Shown here one piece after another: positions 1 to 13,200 of a DNA stretch of 64,000 bases. A program made the translations under genes and the position numbers. The DNA comes from Valencia hispanica (Eukaryota > Chordata > Actinopteri > Cyprinodontiformes > Valenciidae): positions 24,816,501 through 24,880,500 of the forward strand of contig OY747722.1 in assembly GCA_963556495.2 (NCBI GenBank), in the 5' to 3' direction. Within the stretch, counting starts at the first letter, position 1. The number at the start of each line of letters is the position of its first letter. The notes beneath the pieces are model-generated. The model saw only the letters and a list, made by a program, of their open reading frames with translations, ran no database searches and had not been told where the DNA came from.

Positions 1-415
1 GAGTTGAAATGGAGGCTTTGTGGATGCAAAGAGCAGAGAGAGAGGTGAAGGAAGTTCAAACCATCTCGTATATCGAACATTAACGCCAAGCGTCATATCC
101 CCGACTCTGCCTGGCTTTTTAACTGGAAGAGGAGCAGCAAAAGCAAATGAGGTGGATTAGCAGTGCATGCCAACAACGGATAGTGTGGTCCAGGACGTGT
201 CACTGTGGAATATCGTCTAAGCTGACTGGATATTGAGCTGTTAGCATGTTAAGATACAGCAACAGTCTTCAGTCAGATGCCTCTTTAGATTTGTTGCAAG
301 ACTGACTTCTAGCTGAGATCCTTCTAGCCCACAACATCCCCCTCCGCAACGAGTCTTTGAAGATACCTGGATGATATGAATTTCGGCGACATTTAATTTA
401 CCATAAATAAAGTAT
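1..415 (+). repeat. LINE 3' fragment (copy 1 of a family also at 37543-37880)
   Basis: The reverse complement of 37543-37880 matches this stretch base for base over long runs, e.g. AAATGAGGTGGATTAGCAGT and GGATATTGAGCTGTTAGCAT. It ends in an A/T tail near 405-430. The other copy ends in a (GAATT)n-type tail, typical of CR1/L2/Rex1-like fish LINEs; the clade is inference. Confidence 0.7.
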
Positions 416-424
416 TTTTTAATT

Positions 425-800
425 TAATTATGCTTTAGGGTCATTTTGTTTTGCTGGAAGGTGAATCTCCACCCCAGTCGCATATAGAACATCTTACAAT
501 ATGTTATTTGTTTTCAGTACAGTCTGTCTTGTAATTATCTCTTGCAAACTTTTCTGCATCTGCTTTAGAAAAGTATCCCCACAGCATAGTACTGCCACCA
601 CCATGCTCACTAATGTTCTCTAACGAACCTATAAGGCTGTCACAGGCCAACTGGACTTATAATGAGGTTAAATAACAGACAGGTAGATTTCTATTGACTG
701 ATTACCCAATTCTGAAGCCAATTGGTAGCACTAGATTTCATACAAGGGCCTCAGATGGCTTCTTCCACTTTACAGGTAGTAACTTCTCAGTGTTGGTGGA
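425..800 (-). mobile_element. decayed Tc1-like transposase relic
   Basis: Contains the antisense of the conserved Tc1 block (CAGCATAGTACTGCCACCAC for GGGSIML) and of the QDNDPKH region (CATTTTGTTTTGCTGGAAGG). No open frame or clear ends survive. Confidence 0.55.
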
Positions 801-854
801 GTTATGTACTCCGTGTTTCAAGCTGCCATGACACATTCAAAGGCAGCCAGGTTC

Positions 855-1160
855 TCAATGTGGTATGTCTGATATGCTGAATTTTTTAAAATAAAAATAA
901 AGGTTTGGTTGGGGTTCTAACTTAATGAATTTAACCACGATTCCTCTGAAATAAACTGAAAAGCCACCCAAAAAAATTAATAAAAATGTTTTAAAAATGT
1001 GTTTAACAATATATACTTCATATCTTGGAAGAAGAAACAATTTCCTTAGGATTCCCAGGATTTGTCATAGGGAGATGCTTTAGATGTGAGACAGTGCTGC
1101 AATAATAGCAGAAAACTGAAGGAACAATAAAATAAGAGCTTCTACGGGAACTCCACCTAC
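855..1160. other. kif21a intron 13 (part): nothing recognised
   Basis: AT-rich sequence without splice-linked coding potential or a recognisable repeat. Confidence 0.4.
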
Positions 1161-1221
1161 CCCCTCTGCCTCCTCGTTGCTTCTCTCCTGATCGTTGTCG
1201 GGGAGTTCCTCTTTGACGACA
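1161..1221 (-). CDS. kif21a: kif21a exon 13 (last exon in window)
   Basis: 61 nt after a TTTTTTCCCTAG acceptor: (S)[20 protein letters not shown], donor GTAGGT. Acidic, matching the human segment after [20 protein letters not shown]. Ends in phase 0. No further kif21a exon was recognised from 1160 down to base 1. Confidence 0.82.
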
Positions 1222-4200
1222 CTAGGGAAAAAAAAAAAGTCCAATCAGTTCAATCACCTGCAGTCAGCAGCCACACATAAAGGAGACATGCAGACAGTAA
1301 GAGACTTTGTCAGATTAGGAGGAAGAGGTGAGATTGGTGGTGATGAGTATTAAATGGGATTGCATCATGAATCACACCATGGAAGGGCAGGAAATCAGGA
1401 CTGACTGTTACTCATCCAGAGTAAAAACTGCCATTACTGAAAGGAAAAAAACAGCCACACTGCACCAGATTGGCTGACTGGATCCTGCAGAATACGGTCT
1501 ATATCGATTGAGATGGTTTTTTTATTAAAAAGAAACAAAAAACAGCTCAATCTCAGACTTTAAGTTTAGCGTAACATTACAGATCTGGTCAGCATCTTTT
1601 ACAGGGGACAAAATAATGACAATATGCTTCATTTAGGAACTCTCTTAAGGAGGTGAAACCACCTGCAGGAACAGAAAAGGGTTAGTGTTAGTCGATTTAG
1701 GGAGCTGTTAGAAGATTTAGGTCAACAATTAAATAAAAACCCCATCCGTTATTCTGGATGTCACATCTTGTGAGAGATTGTGTGTTTTGAAGCCATTTCA
1801 TGAAGGGAGGTAGCAGACCTGGCGACCTCAGCCTCATGGTGCTGATTCTCCTCGTACCGCCTCAGCCTTTAGAGAGAGTGGGAGAAAGGGGGCGTACATG
1901 GAGAGGACGGGAGTGAGAACAGGGAGGTTCAAAAGAGGGACAGAGAGAGTGAGACGGAGCAGCCAAATGGAGATGCTGCGGATGACAGAGACGGAGTTTC
2001 TGTCTTTACTAGTGCAGGGAAACAGACTTCAAATCAAAGCAGTCGCACTCCACCTCTTTTTCTTCTTCTTCTCCATCTTCTTCAGCTTCTCCAGGTTCTT
2101 CTTGGCCATCTCGATGACGTCGCTGGCCTCCTTCTCCGGGGCGATCAGGGCAGATGACAAGGAGGCGGGCCCGCCGTACAGCGAGGAGCGAGCCGACACC
2201 CGGGACAGGCTCTTCCTCAGACCCTCGTTCACGGCCTCGCTCTCGAGAAGCTTCGCTCTGGGAGACGCACAAAGTCGAGACTCACACCTTTACTCTGAAC
2301 TCCAAGTCTGTATACTTTACTTTTGCGTTTCATACAGTGCCTTGGTTAGTTTAGTTTATTAGTTTAAAACAAGAAGAGAAATGAATGAAAAGGGATAAGA
2401 GGTCCCATTATTTTTCCATAATTTTCCTTCCACCTCACAACTATGCACTACTTTGTCTTTGCCTGTCAAATATAATCCCTATGAAATACATTAAATGTTT
2501 TGGTTGTAATAGAGGTGGGCGATATGTCCTCAAATCTATATTACAATATAATCTGAAGCATGTGCGGTAACGATATTTATTGCGATATTTTCTTTTCTTC
2601 TGCTTATATATGTCAAAATGAGCCGTTTTTGAACATTCTCACATTCCAGATAGATTGGAGCTGAACAACTTTAAAAAAGTATAGAATGTCATTTAAGCCA
2701 TTCACAAATATTCTCACAGCATAAATAAAGATGAAGATATTTCATATAAACAAAGAGCTACATGTTATGAAAACAGAAAATAAAAAATTATTTAAACTGA
2801 AGTGCAAAATGTAAAAAGATAACCTTTCTTTCGGCTTCCTTGATTACTTATTTATACATTTAATATCGCACAAGAATATAGATGCACATATTTGAAATAA
2901 AAATGCTTCAACAGCTTTCTTTTCCGTTAAACAGAAAACAACTAATTTTAAACTTGCAATATCTTGAGTAAATATGAACACTGAAAATCAGTATTTATAC
3001 TCCTTGCGTACCTGGTAGAAAGTACGTAGGCACAACTTGATGACATCATCAAAAAACACAATTGCGTTACGCCGGTACAGTAAAAATCTCTACCATTGAC
3101 TAAATTAATATAATTTCTACCTCCTACCTTGTATAGAATACTGTAAATAAAAATGATTAAAAAAACATTACACTTACCTTAATTCCTCGATTTCTTTGAT
3201 GTAGTTCTGAATCATGTTTCCAATTTCTTCATTACCCTCACCTAAAAACCAAAAGAATGTAGAGTTAAGCTTTCCTCACCTACCTGCAGTCTTTCCCCCC
3301 CCCTATATCAAGACACGAGACTCAAACTAAGCAGAGGTTTATGCCTGGAATTATGACACCACCTGCTCTGGCCAACACCTGGCTGGCCTGATCGCTGACG
3401 AGCTGCGTCAGCCTCGTCCTCTGGGCGTCGATGGTCTCCTGCATGGCCTTCACTCTCACTCTGAGGTTGTTGTTCTCTGTCTGCAACATGGAGTTCTCAT
3501 GGACCAGGTCATTGATGCCCTCCATGCCATCTTCCCCCAGCACGCGCTTCCCCTGCGCATCAAGGTGGACTGTCAAGTCACCCTCTGCCCTGGCTTCTTT
3601 GAACCCCTTCTGTATATCTGACCCCTTCTAACCCTACCGTCTTGTACTCCATCAGCTCCATCTGCAGCCGAGCTATCTCCGTCCTCAGGGCGCTGATCTG
3701 CTGGCTAGCTTTGTCCTGGTTCACCATCACCTTGTTCTTGATGTTTCGGGCCCTGTTGGCGTACTTTAGGGTGTTCAGAGTCTCCATGAAGTCTCGGTCA
3801 GACGGGCTGATGCAGGCGATCATAACAGTTTGGCTGAAAAACAGACATAACAGGAGTAATGATCCATGTGTCCTGGATGTAATATCAATCTTTAGGAATC
3901 CGACCCACCTGTTGCCACCCAGTGAGTCCTGTAAGAGCCGGGTGAGTTTGGAGTCTCTGTAAGGCACGTGGGTGGAGCGTTTACTTCGGTCTCCCAAAGC
4001 GCTGATGACATTTCCCAAGGCGAGCTGAGTAGTGTCAAGATAAAAAATACTTTAGTGTGCTTCCTATTCCCACCACCAGGGGTCTCTGTCACTCCATAGA
4101 AATGTTCATTATTGTTCCTATCACTTTTGAAGACAACTACCCAAAGTTAGTCGTAGCTTGTACATTTTCTGCATCAACAGTTCAGAATCTGCTTCCTCAC

Positions 4201-7200
4201 CAGGCCACAGTTGATGGAGATGCCCTCTTTCGCTCTGTCCCCCGTCGCTCCGGTTCTCTTCAGTCTCTCGGAACCGGCCAGGTCCACAAAGTGGAACTTG
4301 GCTGTCAGCGTCTCAAACTCATCAATCTCTGAATCATTAGCCAGCCGGTTATCAGTGGCGTTATCCTAGACAAGAAGGAGCGACAGGTGCAACACTCAGT
4401 CAACGAATCAGTTGATTATGACCATTAGAACAGTTCTGTAGCCTCATGTGCTCCCTACATTGTTATCAGGAGAGCAGACTCGCACTTGGCAGAGGTGGAT
4501 GGTGAAGATGGCATGGGAGCGCGAACTCTGGACGTTCATCTGGGTGCTGGCCGTGGTGCGAGACAGGGCGCCCAGTTTCAGACATTGCATCATCTGTTGG
4601 ATGACGGAAGGCGAACGACAATATTGTGAGTGTTTGCACATTCTGAGAAAAGATTTGAATCCCACAGAAAAAAGGAGCCTCATCGACGTATAAGGAGTTT
4701 CAAAAAGGTACAAATCGTCACATAAAATGTTTTTACATGAGGTGGTGAAGAATAATTTATCATTAAGGACCATGTAAAGGCTTTATTATGTTTTTTTCCT
4801 TTTTAACTAAAAATAATGTAGCCCTATAGAACGTGGTATTTCATTAAGACACCGCTTTTTTTTTTTGCTTTGCTTTTAATTCTCTTTTGACACAAACTTC
4901 ATTTTAGTTGATGGACTTAAGTACCGTCCATTGAAAACTGTTGTTTGTTCTAAGACAACATTAACATATTTGAAAGATTTTTTTCTTTTCCTAAATCCTT
5001 TGCATAGATTTTACTCATTTTTAGAGGTCTTATCATGTGGTTCATTAGGTCTACAGCAGCTGATTGTTGCAATAAGGTTTGAGTAGAGGGATTGTTTTGA
5101 ATTTTTTTTAGATAGCTGTACATCCTAATTAGACTTTTTCATTTGTCTACATTCAATCAGGAGAGTAAAAAGATATGAATGTTATGGGGACTCCTGCTAT
5201 TTATACATTATACAACCCTGTTTAGCCAATAGGACGGCACTTAGTCTTCTGATCATTTCACAAGTATCGAGCATACGGAGAGATCTTTGACCATTTATTT
5301 TGGGTTTCGAGGGCTTTTTCCTACAGCATCACAGATCCTCCTCTGTACTTAACTGTGGGCATTGGGTTTCCCATGCCTAAAATTCAACCTAGTCTCATTT
5401 AAACAAAGCACACAGTTCCATGTTAAAGTCCTGGTAAATTTTAGTAAGCCTCTCTCTCAAGTTCATGTTTGTTTTTCTTTTTAAAATGTCCATAGGATTT
5501 TTCATAGAATGTCACTTTTTACTGCAATTTTGTCTTGTTTTTCTTGCTGTGCATGATGTGAAAATAAACATGGGCTCTTATCCAGCCAGTTCCTCTATTT
5601 ACTCACCTTTGCAGTTGTTCTGCACTCATTTTATATTAACTTTTAGATCATTTATCTCTCTGTTTTGCATAACCTAGCTGACTAGTATGACATGGTTTGA
5701 AACTTTGCTTAGTGTAGATATGAGCAAGTTAAGTAGCTTTTTTCATAGCGAGTCTAATAAAGATCAACAAACGTCTGCTCTAACTGAATGTTCTGACGTC
5801 TTTCCTGCTTTGAGTAGTGACTATGAGAAACAAGCATCTCTGTTATGTCATATTTATGCCCCATGGGTTGGGAACTCAATGACTACTGACTGAAACTTCA
5901 ACTTAAACAGGTAAAGAATATATTTAAACAAAGGTAACATTGGTTTTACGGTAAAACATGACATGTTCTCCTGGCATTCTCGTTTTGAAGAGTGGAGAGA
6001 CTTGCTTCGGTTACATTCATGTTAAAGGAAATATTATGGGTGCTAAGAACTGTGGCACCAGTAATCTGGAAAAGAAACAGTGATATTCTCCTGCAATAAA
6101 ATTCATTTGAGCCGTTTTTTTTGCATCTTTACTGGAGGAAATATGAATGAATAGATGTAAGGTAGGTAGCATATGTCAAAGGACAAAAAGCAGGTGCATT
6201 GCGCGGTGCAGTGGTTAGTGCGGTCCCCCCATGTACTGAGGCCTCAGTCCTTGATGGGGCAGTCCCAGGTTCCAGCCCCGTCCGCGTGGACCTTAACCTC
6301 ATGTCTTCTCCCACTTCTCTCCCCCCTTCTAAATTATCAAATAAACAAAACCTAGCAAAACCTGTTTTTTTTTTTAAGGGAAAAAGCGGTAGATTTCCAG
6401 AGTGTTCTGGCTACTCAAAGCCAACCTCAGCAGCGGAGGTGACGGTGCGGGTGGTGACCCCCACGGTGTAGATGCCCCCGTTGGCGTCTTCATGGATCTT
6501 GATGTTGGATCTCTGCCTCCTGGCCTCCAGATCTCGGGTCGTGTCGAACAAATCCAGCACCTCTTCATTGTACAACTAGAGTGCAGGGGGGGTAAAAATG
6601 AACGAAAGGAAGAAGAAAACAGGCAAAACACACAAAAAAACGGATTAGTCATCTTTTAACACTCAGCTGCTTCACCGGCAGCTGTCAGCAGCCACTTGGT
6701 GTTGGTTAAAAATAAAGCTGGAGGTCGACCTCAGTGACAAACTAATGACAGTTTAATGGTGCTGGGGTCATCTGGGCGCTTTAACAACCCGCGGCAGACC
6801 TTTGACCTCTGGCTGTCAACATGTTTTCTCTGTGTCTACTTAATTGAGCCAAAATGGTGTCAGTTTAGTGAGTTCAGAGCTCAAACCGTGCCCTAAAAAT
6901 CGTTTTAATTTGACCATGTTCAAATGTGTCAGTTTGAATCAGGTGACACGGGCCAGCTTTCATCTACCTGTGCGAGTGTTTGTGTACCTCCAGGAACTGT
7001 GCATTGATCTTGAACTCAGGAACAGGCCTGCCCTGCTCGGTGGCGGCCTGTCTGCGCTCCTCGATCCCCCTGAACAGGTGGTGGACGGCCCGGGGAATGA
7101 TGCCATGCTCGTCGTCTTCGAAGTTGACATCAAAGCCGGTTCCCATGGTGTACGTCTTACCTGAGCCTGTCTGGGTACAGAAGGAACAAACTCTAAATTT

Positions 7201-10200
7201 GCTTGTTTCATAATACTTTTGATCTTCTTTTTTTCCGCAACCACAAACCATAGCCAAAGCCAAAAAACTTAATCTCGTTACTTCAGTCGTTCAACCCTCC
7301 TACACACTAAGAAAAAAACATCGTCTGTTGTATTCTCCGAGACCACACCTGTGTAGTTCCTTTATGTGAATGTTTGCTCTCAAGTGCACACAGTCAGAAG
7401 CTCTCTGATAGGAACAGAAGAGGGCCTTAGCATCAATGTAAAGAGAAAATAATGAACAGAAAGAATAGGAACATAATACAGACATGACTCAATTTATTCA
7501 AATTAAGTCCAGTTCACCTGCCAGGGGTAAGACTTCAGGTAAATGCTTCTGCTGAAGGAGAGTATAGAGAGCTTCCAGCATGGCATGGCCTTACATTACT
7601 ACAACAACCTCCACTTCTGCTATATAGACAAATTTCATTGGATTCTACAGTAATGAGGCTTTAGATATGGAACCTGGAAAATAGCCGACACAGAAAGAAG
7701 TGAAAGAAGTACACACAGACTGATAGATGGACAGACCACTGGACTGATCGGTAGATGTATAGATGAATCAATAGTTGATGGGCTAATGGATAAATGGATT
7801 GAAGGATCAGTAGATAAATCGACAGATGGAAGGGAAGATAGAGACTCAAAGATGGATCGATGGTTGGGTGGCCCGACAGAACAATAGATAAGACATACTG
7901 ATAGAACGATTGATAGACCGATAGAAAAATTCATGGTTACACTGAGAGACAGATTAATGGTTGGTACAACTGTTGGCACAGTTAGACTGTTTAAACATTG
8001 AATAGTCAAATGCACTGCTTAACAAATAGGAAGAGGAATCAGTAGTTTAATGTATAGATGAAAGACATGTTAAATTAACAGCTACATGAGTCGATAGACA
8101 GAAGTACTGATGGACAGACAAAAAGATGAATCAATGGTTGGATGGACTGTTGTAATGGACAGAAGGGCAATTGAAATGGTAAATAGACATACTGACGGAT
8201 CACTGAACCAATAGACCAATAGATTAACAAACAGGAGTCAACAGAAAACGGTTCAACCAAATGTTTGATCAATTAACGACTATGATTTGACTGATGGTTG
8301 GATATATTGTTCTGTTGAGTGATAGAAAGAAAAAAGGAATTACTGGGTAGATGGACTGGTGATGGTTGGACAGATGGATAGACAGACTGATGGACTGACA
8401 GACAGAAGGACATTGATACATCAAAAAGCTACATTAGAATAAAGGAAATTTACTAAATTATCATTAGTTTACAATAGTCACACATTTACAACTAGGTAAA
8501 AACAATACCCAAATACACACACATAATAAACACCACGTCGAGCACTCAACAGAAATGGTCAGGTTTGAGGTAATTGTGTCCCCCATCTGGCCGCAATGGG
8601 GTTACACCGTGGGTATGCATGAAGCCCTGTGGCTGTACTGGGAAAGCTTTGGTTGAGTTCAGAAAAATAATTTAAAAAAAAATCTTTAACAACAAATTTC
8701 TCCACTCCAGTGCTTTCCTAAGCATCTACGTGACTAAAGGAAATACAGAAAACTACAAAAACTTTAAGATTAAAACTAAAACAAAAAAACTGGAAATATT
8801 TTCCTTTAGCCTCAGCTGTGATATGCCACTGCTGCTGCTAAGACAGTGGCTGAAGACATAAGAGGTACTGATACTCTTGGGAAATAACAGAGCTGTTCAG
8901 GGACAGGCTAGAGCAGCATATGTTTAATGTCTCCAGGATATGTTTTAACTTCAGAGGTTGCTCTCACTTTGTTTAATTAGGTATTAAACTCCTTTCTCAA
9001 TCTCTCCCTCTCAGGCTAATGTAAGTGAGCCAACATAAAGTTGTGGTGTTGAGAGCAGGTTAAAACATGTCGGCGGCTCCGACAGAGGTGGTGAGGCATC
9101 AAATCAGCTTCATGTCCTACACTGCCAAAAATCTGTGGATTCTTGAAGTAGCTCCATTACCTTAAGCGATACAAACTCAACAAAATCCTTAGATGGTGAT
9201 GTCTGAGTGAGTGCGTGTATTATTCGCACAGGCATGCCCAACCAAGAGATGTCAGCTGACCAACCTGTCCATACGCAAAGATGGTGGCGTTGTAGCCCTC
9301 GAGGCAGCCCTCGATGAGTCTCTCTGTGCAGTGGGTGTAGATGGTTCCCTGCTGAGTGTCCATGTCAAAGACATGGTCAAAGGTGAAGGCCTTGTCCTTA
9401 CCCAGGAACACTTGTGGTTCTCCGGGCATCACATATGTACAGATGTGACAGCCCTCGATCTTTTCCTTAGCCAGCTGAGGACGGATCCTAGCAGAGACAA
9501 ATAGATATTTTAACTATACAAGTAATCAATAAGGGAAAAAGAAACTAATAAAATACTATTCGCCTACAAACATCCTTTTAGCATGATATATAGCATATAA
9601 CTTTGAATTGATACTTCAAAATTAGGTAAAGCTTTAAATGCTACAATGTGGTAAACTATATTTTCTGTGGCTTAACTGCTGACCCAATGATTCAGAAATT
9701 GTAATTATCACATAAGCAAACACTAGCCAGGTACTGTGATTATGGCACAAAGCCTCATTATTTACTCACACATTCAGTTTGGTAGTAAGTCACTCCTGAG
9801 TTTCAACTTCCAAGTAAAACAGAACCCATTATAAGACAATCTATTTGCTCCATATTTGCGTCATCTTGGTGAGAAATACGTTTAAGAACATCTGTGAACA
9901 ACTGTGAATTGAGCAACACTGGTGCGCTGACCTGCTCATAATGTATTCTGGGGCAAAGTTTAAAGTGTTAGCATGCTAACAGTTTCAAGCTAGTAATTAA
10001 CAATAGAAAGTTTTTGCTAGACTAAAATAAAGCCCTTAATATTAATTTAGAAATTAAGCATCAAAGAGTTAGCATGCTGACAATTCAGTGTTACCACTAA
10101 ACACAAAAGACAATGTTTCCAGTTTTTTTATATAGAAAAATAATGATAAATAAACTAATAATAACGTTGTGTCTATCACCAGGTAGACTAAAATAAAGCC

Positions 10201-13200
10201 CAGCCAGAAGCCTATTAAATATTAGTTTAAAAACTAAACATCACAGTGTTAGCATGCTAACAAGTTTAGCACCAAACACAATCACATTTCTAGTTTTAAA
10301 TTTGTGATAAATAAACTTATGATATCTATGTGTCTACCACTAGCTAGTATTATAATAAAGCAGACAGGAGCCTATTGCATATTAATTTAAAAACTGAACT
10401 TCTATGTGTTAACAGGCTAACAATTTCTAGTTAGCAGTAAACAAAAAAAACTGATTTAAAATTTTAGTAACACTGTTAATGTTATTAACGGAGCACATTA
10501 AAAACTTGTTTCAAATAATACAAGTTTAGTGAAGAATTGTGTCAAACACTGAACACAATATTGTGGGGGTGATGATTAAAGTCTACGTATTTACAAGAAG
10601 GAAAGAGAGAGGAGGGCTGCTACTGTGTAATGTGTTGCTTATGCATGGTAAAAACCCTGCAGTGCCAGCACAGTCCCATACACAGAGCTCTCAGTGTTCA
10701 GTACTGTGGGAGTGCGAGACCTGAGCTCTAGGCAAACAGTCCCGCCCTGGATTTCATTAAGGAATCGCTCGGTTTGGTTTCGTTCATGTAAAAAACAAAC
10801 TTTCTTATTATATCATATTCTACTCCAGTTTTTATAACTAAACCTATAGTTTACCAGAAGAAAACATATCTGGATGTGTTTTAAGCATTAAAATGTACAG
10901 AATAAATATAGATCAAATATTAAATATGAAACAAAACCCCTTCTAATTACAGTATTAGGTTAATAGTAGGTAGTGAGCAAGGTTTCAGGTTATAAATTAT
11001 GTTTTTCCAGGCCATATCCAAACCAAAATAAATAGATCAAAGGCAATAAACTCAAAATACAAGCAGACACCGGAGAACCTCAGTTAAATGAGTGCTATTG
11101 TGCCTTTCAGTTCGCAGGCATTAATGGTGTGTCTGTGTGTGTTAGAAAAAGAGAGACAGAGACCAAGGTGGAAGGGGCAATAATGCATTGCTTTATTTTG
11201 TATGTACAGTACTTGTGTGTACTGCACACTTGTGTGTGTTTAAATGACAAAGAAAACTCACATTCATTCCACTAAGAGACTTTGGAAGAAAAGCATGAAA
11301 GTCTCTCTCTTATTCTAAGTGAGTGTGTGTATTTTTGAATGCTTGTGACTGAGAGGAATAAGAGCATGAACACACAAATGAAGAATAAAAGCAGTGATCC
11401 ACAGAGAGGTCATTGTGTGTGTGTGTGTGTGTGTGTGCATGTGTGTGTGTATGTATGTGTGTGTTTGTTTATGTGTGACCACAGGGCATATACAGTATCT
11501 TCAGGGGCCAGTGACAACACTACTCAATTTTTCAATCTAAAGCAATAATTTGGGTTTCAATTTTTTACAGTTAAAGAACATTCTGAGTTTGGTGTACATT
11601 CAGCTTAAAAGATGTCAAAAATCAACATGAGAATGAGACAAGGCTAGTTCACAAATCTAAACAATCTTATTTAAGTGTAAAATATATTCGATACCGTATA
11701 TATTCTGCTCTAATGCTAGTCTAATTTGACAGTAGTCCTGAATGCTAAAATAGCCTTAGAAATGCTCTTTTTAGTTTTTTAATAACATGAGTAAAAAAAA
11801 AACAACTAATGCCGACTTAAGCGCTATTTGTCATATGCTCAGTGCCGTACAGTTGAATGGACAAACAAATACACAAACAAAAAAAGCAAAAAAACAACAA
11901 CCAAATTTGAGTTCTTGCACCTAACGTGAGCCATATAACCACCATCCAAAATCCACTGCTGCTGCCTTATTATTGTTTTGCAAAGTCAACATTTATTCAG
12001 TCTGCGTGAAAATTTTTGAACTAGTCTTGCAGTACTTTCAATCACTATGTGGAATCCAAGATTAACACATGGCTGACTAACTCTAGTTAAAAAAAAAAAA
12101 AGTTGTAATTGAATGAATTCACTACTGCATTTTATGCTTGATTAGAACATTTTACTTTGGATTTCTTCTAAAGTAGGTTAATTTGCTTTAATTGGTAAAA
12201 AAGAAGAAGAATAAGAAAAAAGAAGAAGATGTATATTCTTTTGCCACTCCCAATGTGCAATTCATTTTTGTGGTTTAGCTGTGGAGAACTCTGTAGAGAA
12301 AAATGTGCAGTTGTTTTACCACCAACACCTAAGATCACAGGCAAACGTGTACAAAAGTGCTCATTAAGCCACATTGTTCCCCGGTCAAATTGACAGTAGT
12401 ATTACAGCCGTAGGGCTCAGGTGATCTGAGCAGTCTGTGATTTAGTAGAATGATTTAAAGCATTACAGGGTTGAATGTACAATAATCCCTTTTGGCCACC
12501 TTCCCAAAACTCAACTGAGGACTTTAATCCAGAATAATAATGGAGGTACTCATGGCTGCTTGCAGTGACAGTAATAAATCAAGGGTTTATTGTTAAACCT
12601 GAGTCGGTACTGAAACTATAGCAACACTACTCTTTATTTCCCTTTTTTTTTAAGAATATGGATATGTCTGATGAAAAATACTGAGCAGTTCCACAAAGGA
12701 GACCACAGGAACAAGGAGTATAATGCCCTGAATACATGCCTGGTCTGTCCAGTTGTTTTCATCAGAACAAAGACAAAAACAAAAAGACATTTGACAAAAT
12801 TAAGACTCTCTGCACATTATCTAATAAACCTTTACTAGTACAACTTCACAGTGAAAATTAGTTGGCAGATGACAAGCAAGTGTATGGGTAGTCCTTGAAT
12901 GCACCTGGGAAAAATCCTCCCGACACAGTGCGGGTGGGGGTTGGAATGTCTCCGAATATAAAGACTCCCATGGCATTTGGGGCTAGTTGAATGCTACAGG
13001 TCACTACATTTGCACTTTAGCCTATTTCTCTCCATACCTGTGATGTTTACATTTGGCTTAACAGCCATGGGAGGAGTTACGTTTCGTGAAGAGCAAGATA
13101 CATAGTTTTTTGCTTATGAAAACTGTGACCTCAAGTTTTGGTTCCATCTACTTCTCCTTCGCCGCATCAGTGTTCTTAAGTAGCAGACTTTAGGGACAGT

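Noticed and set aside
2054..2257. Identification as kif21b instead of kif21a
   Set aside because: Motor and coiled-coil residues and the abcd2 neighbour favour KIF21A; a phylogeny would settle it.
1898..2362. 154-codon open frame on the plus strand
   Set aside because: Antisense to kif21a exon 11 and its introns; low-complexity F/S-rich product.
7635..8272. Minus-strand frames of 60-126 codons
   Set aside because: Translations of a degenerate GATA/GACA repeat (poly L-S-I-Y-P), not genes.
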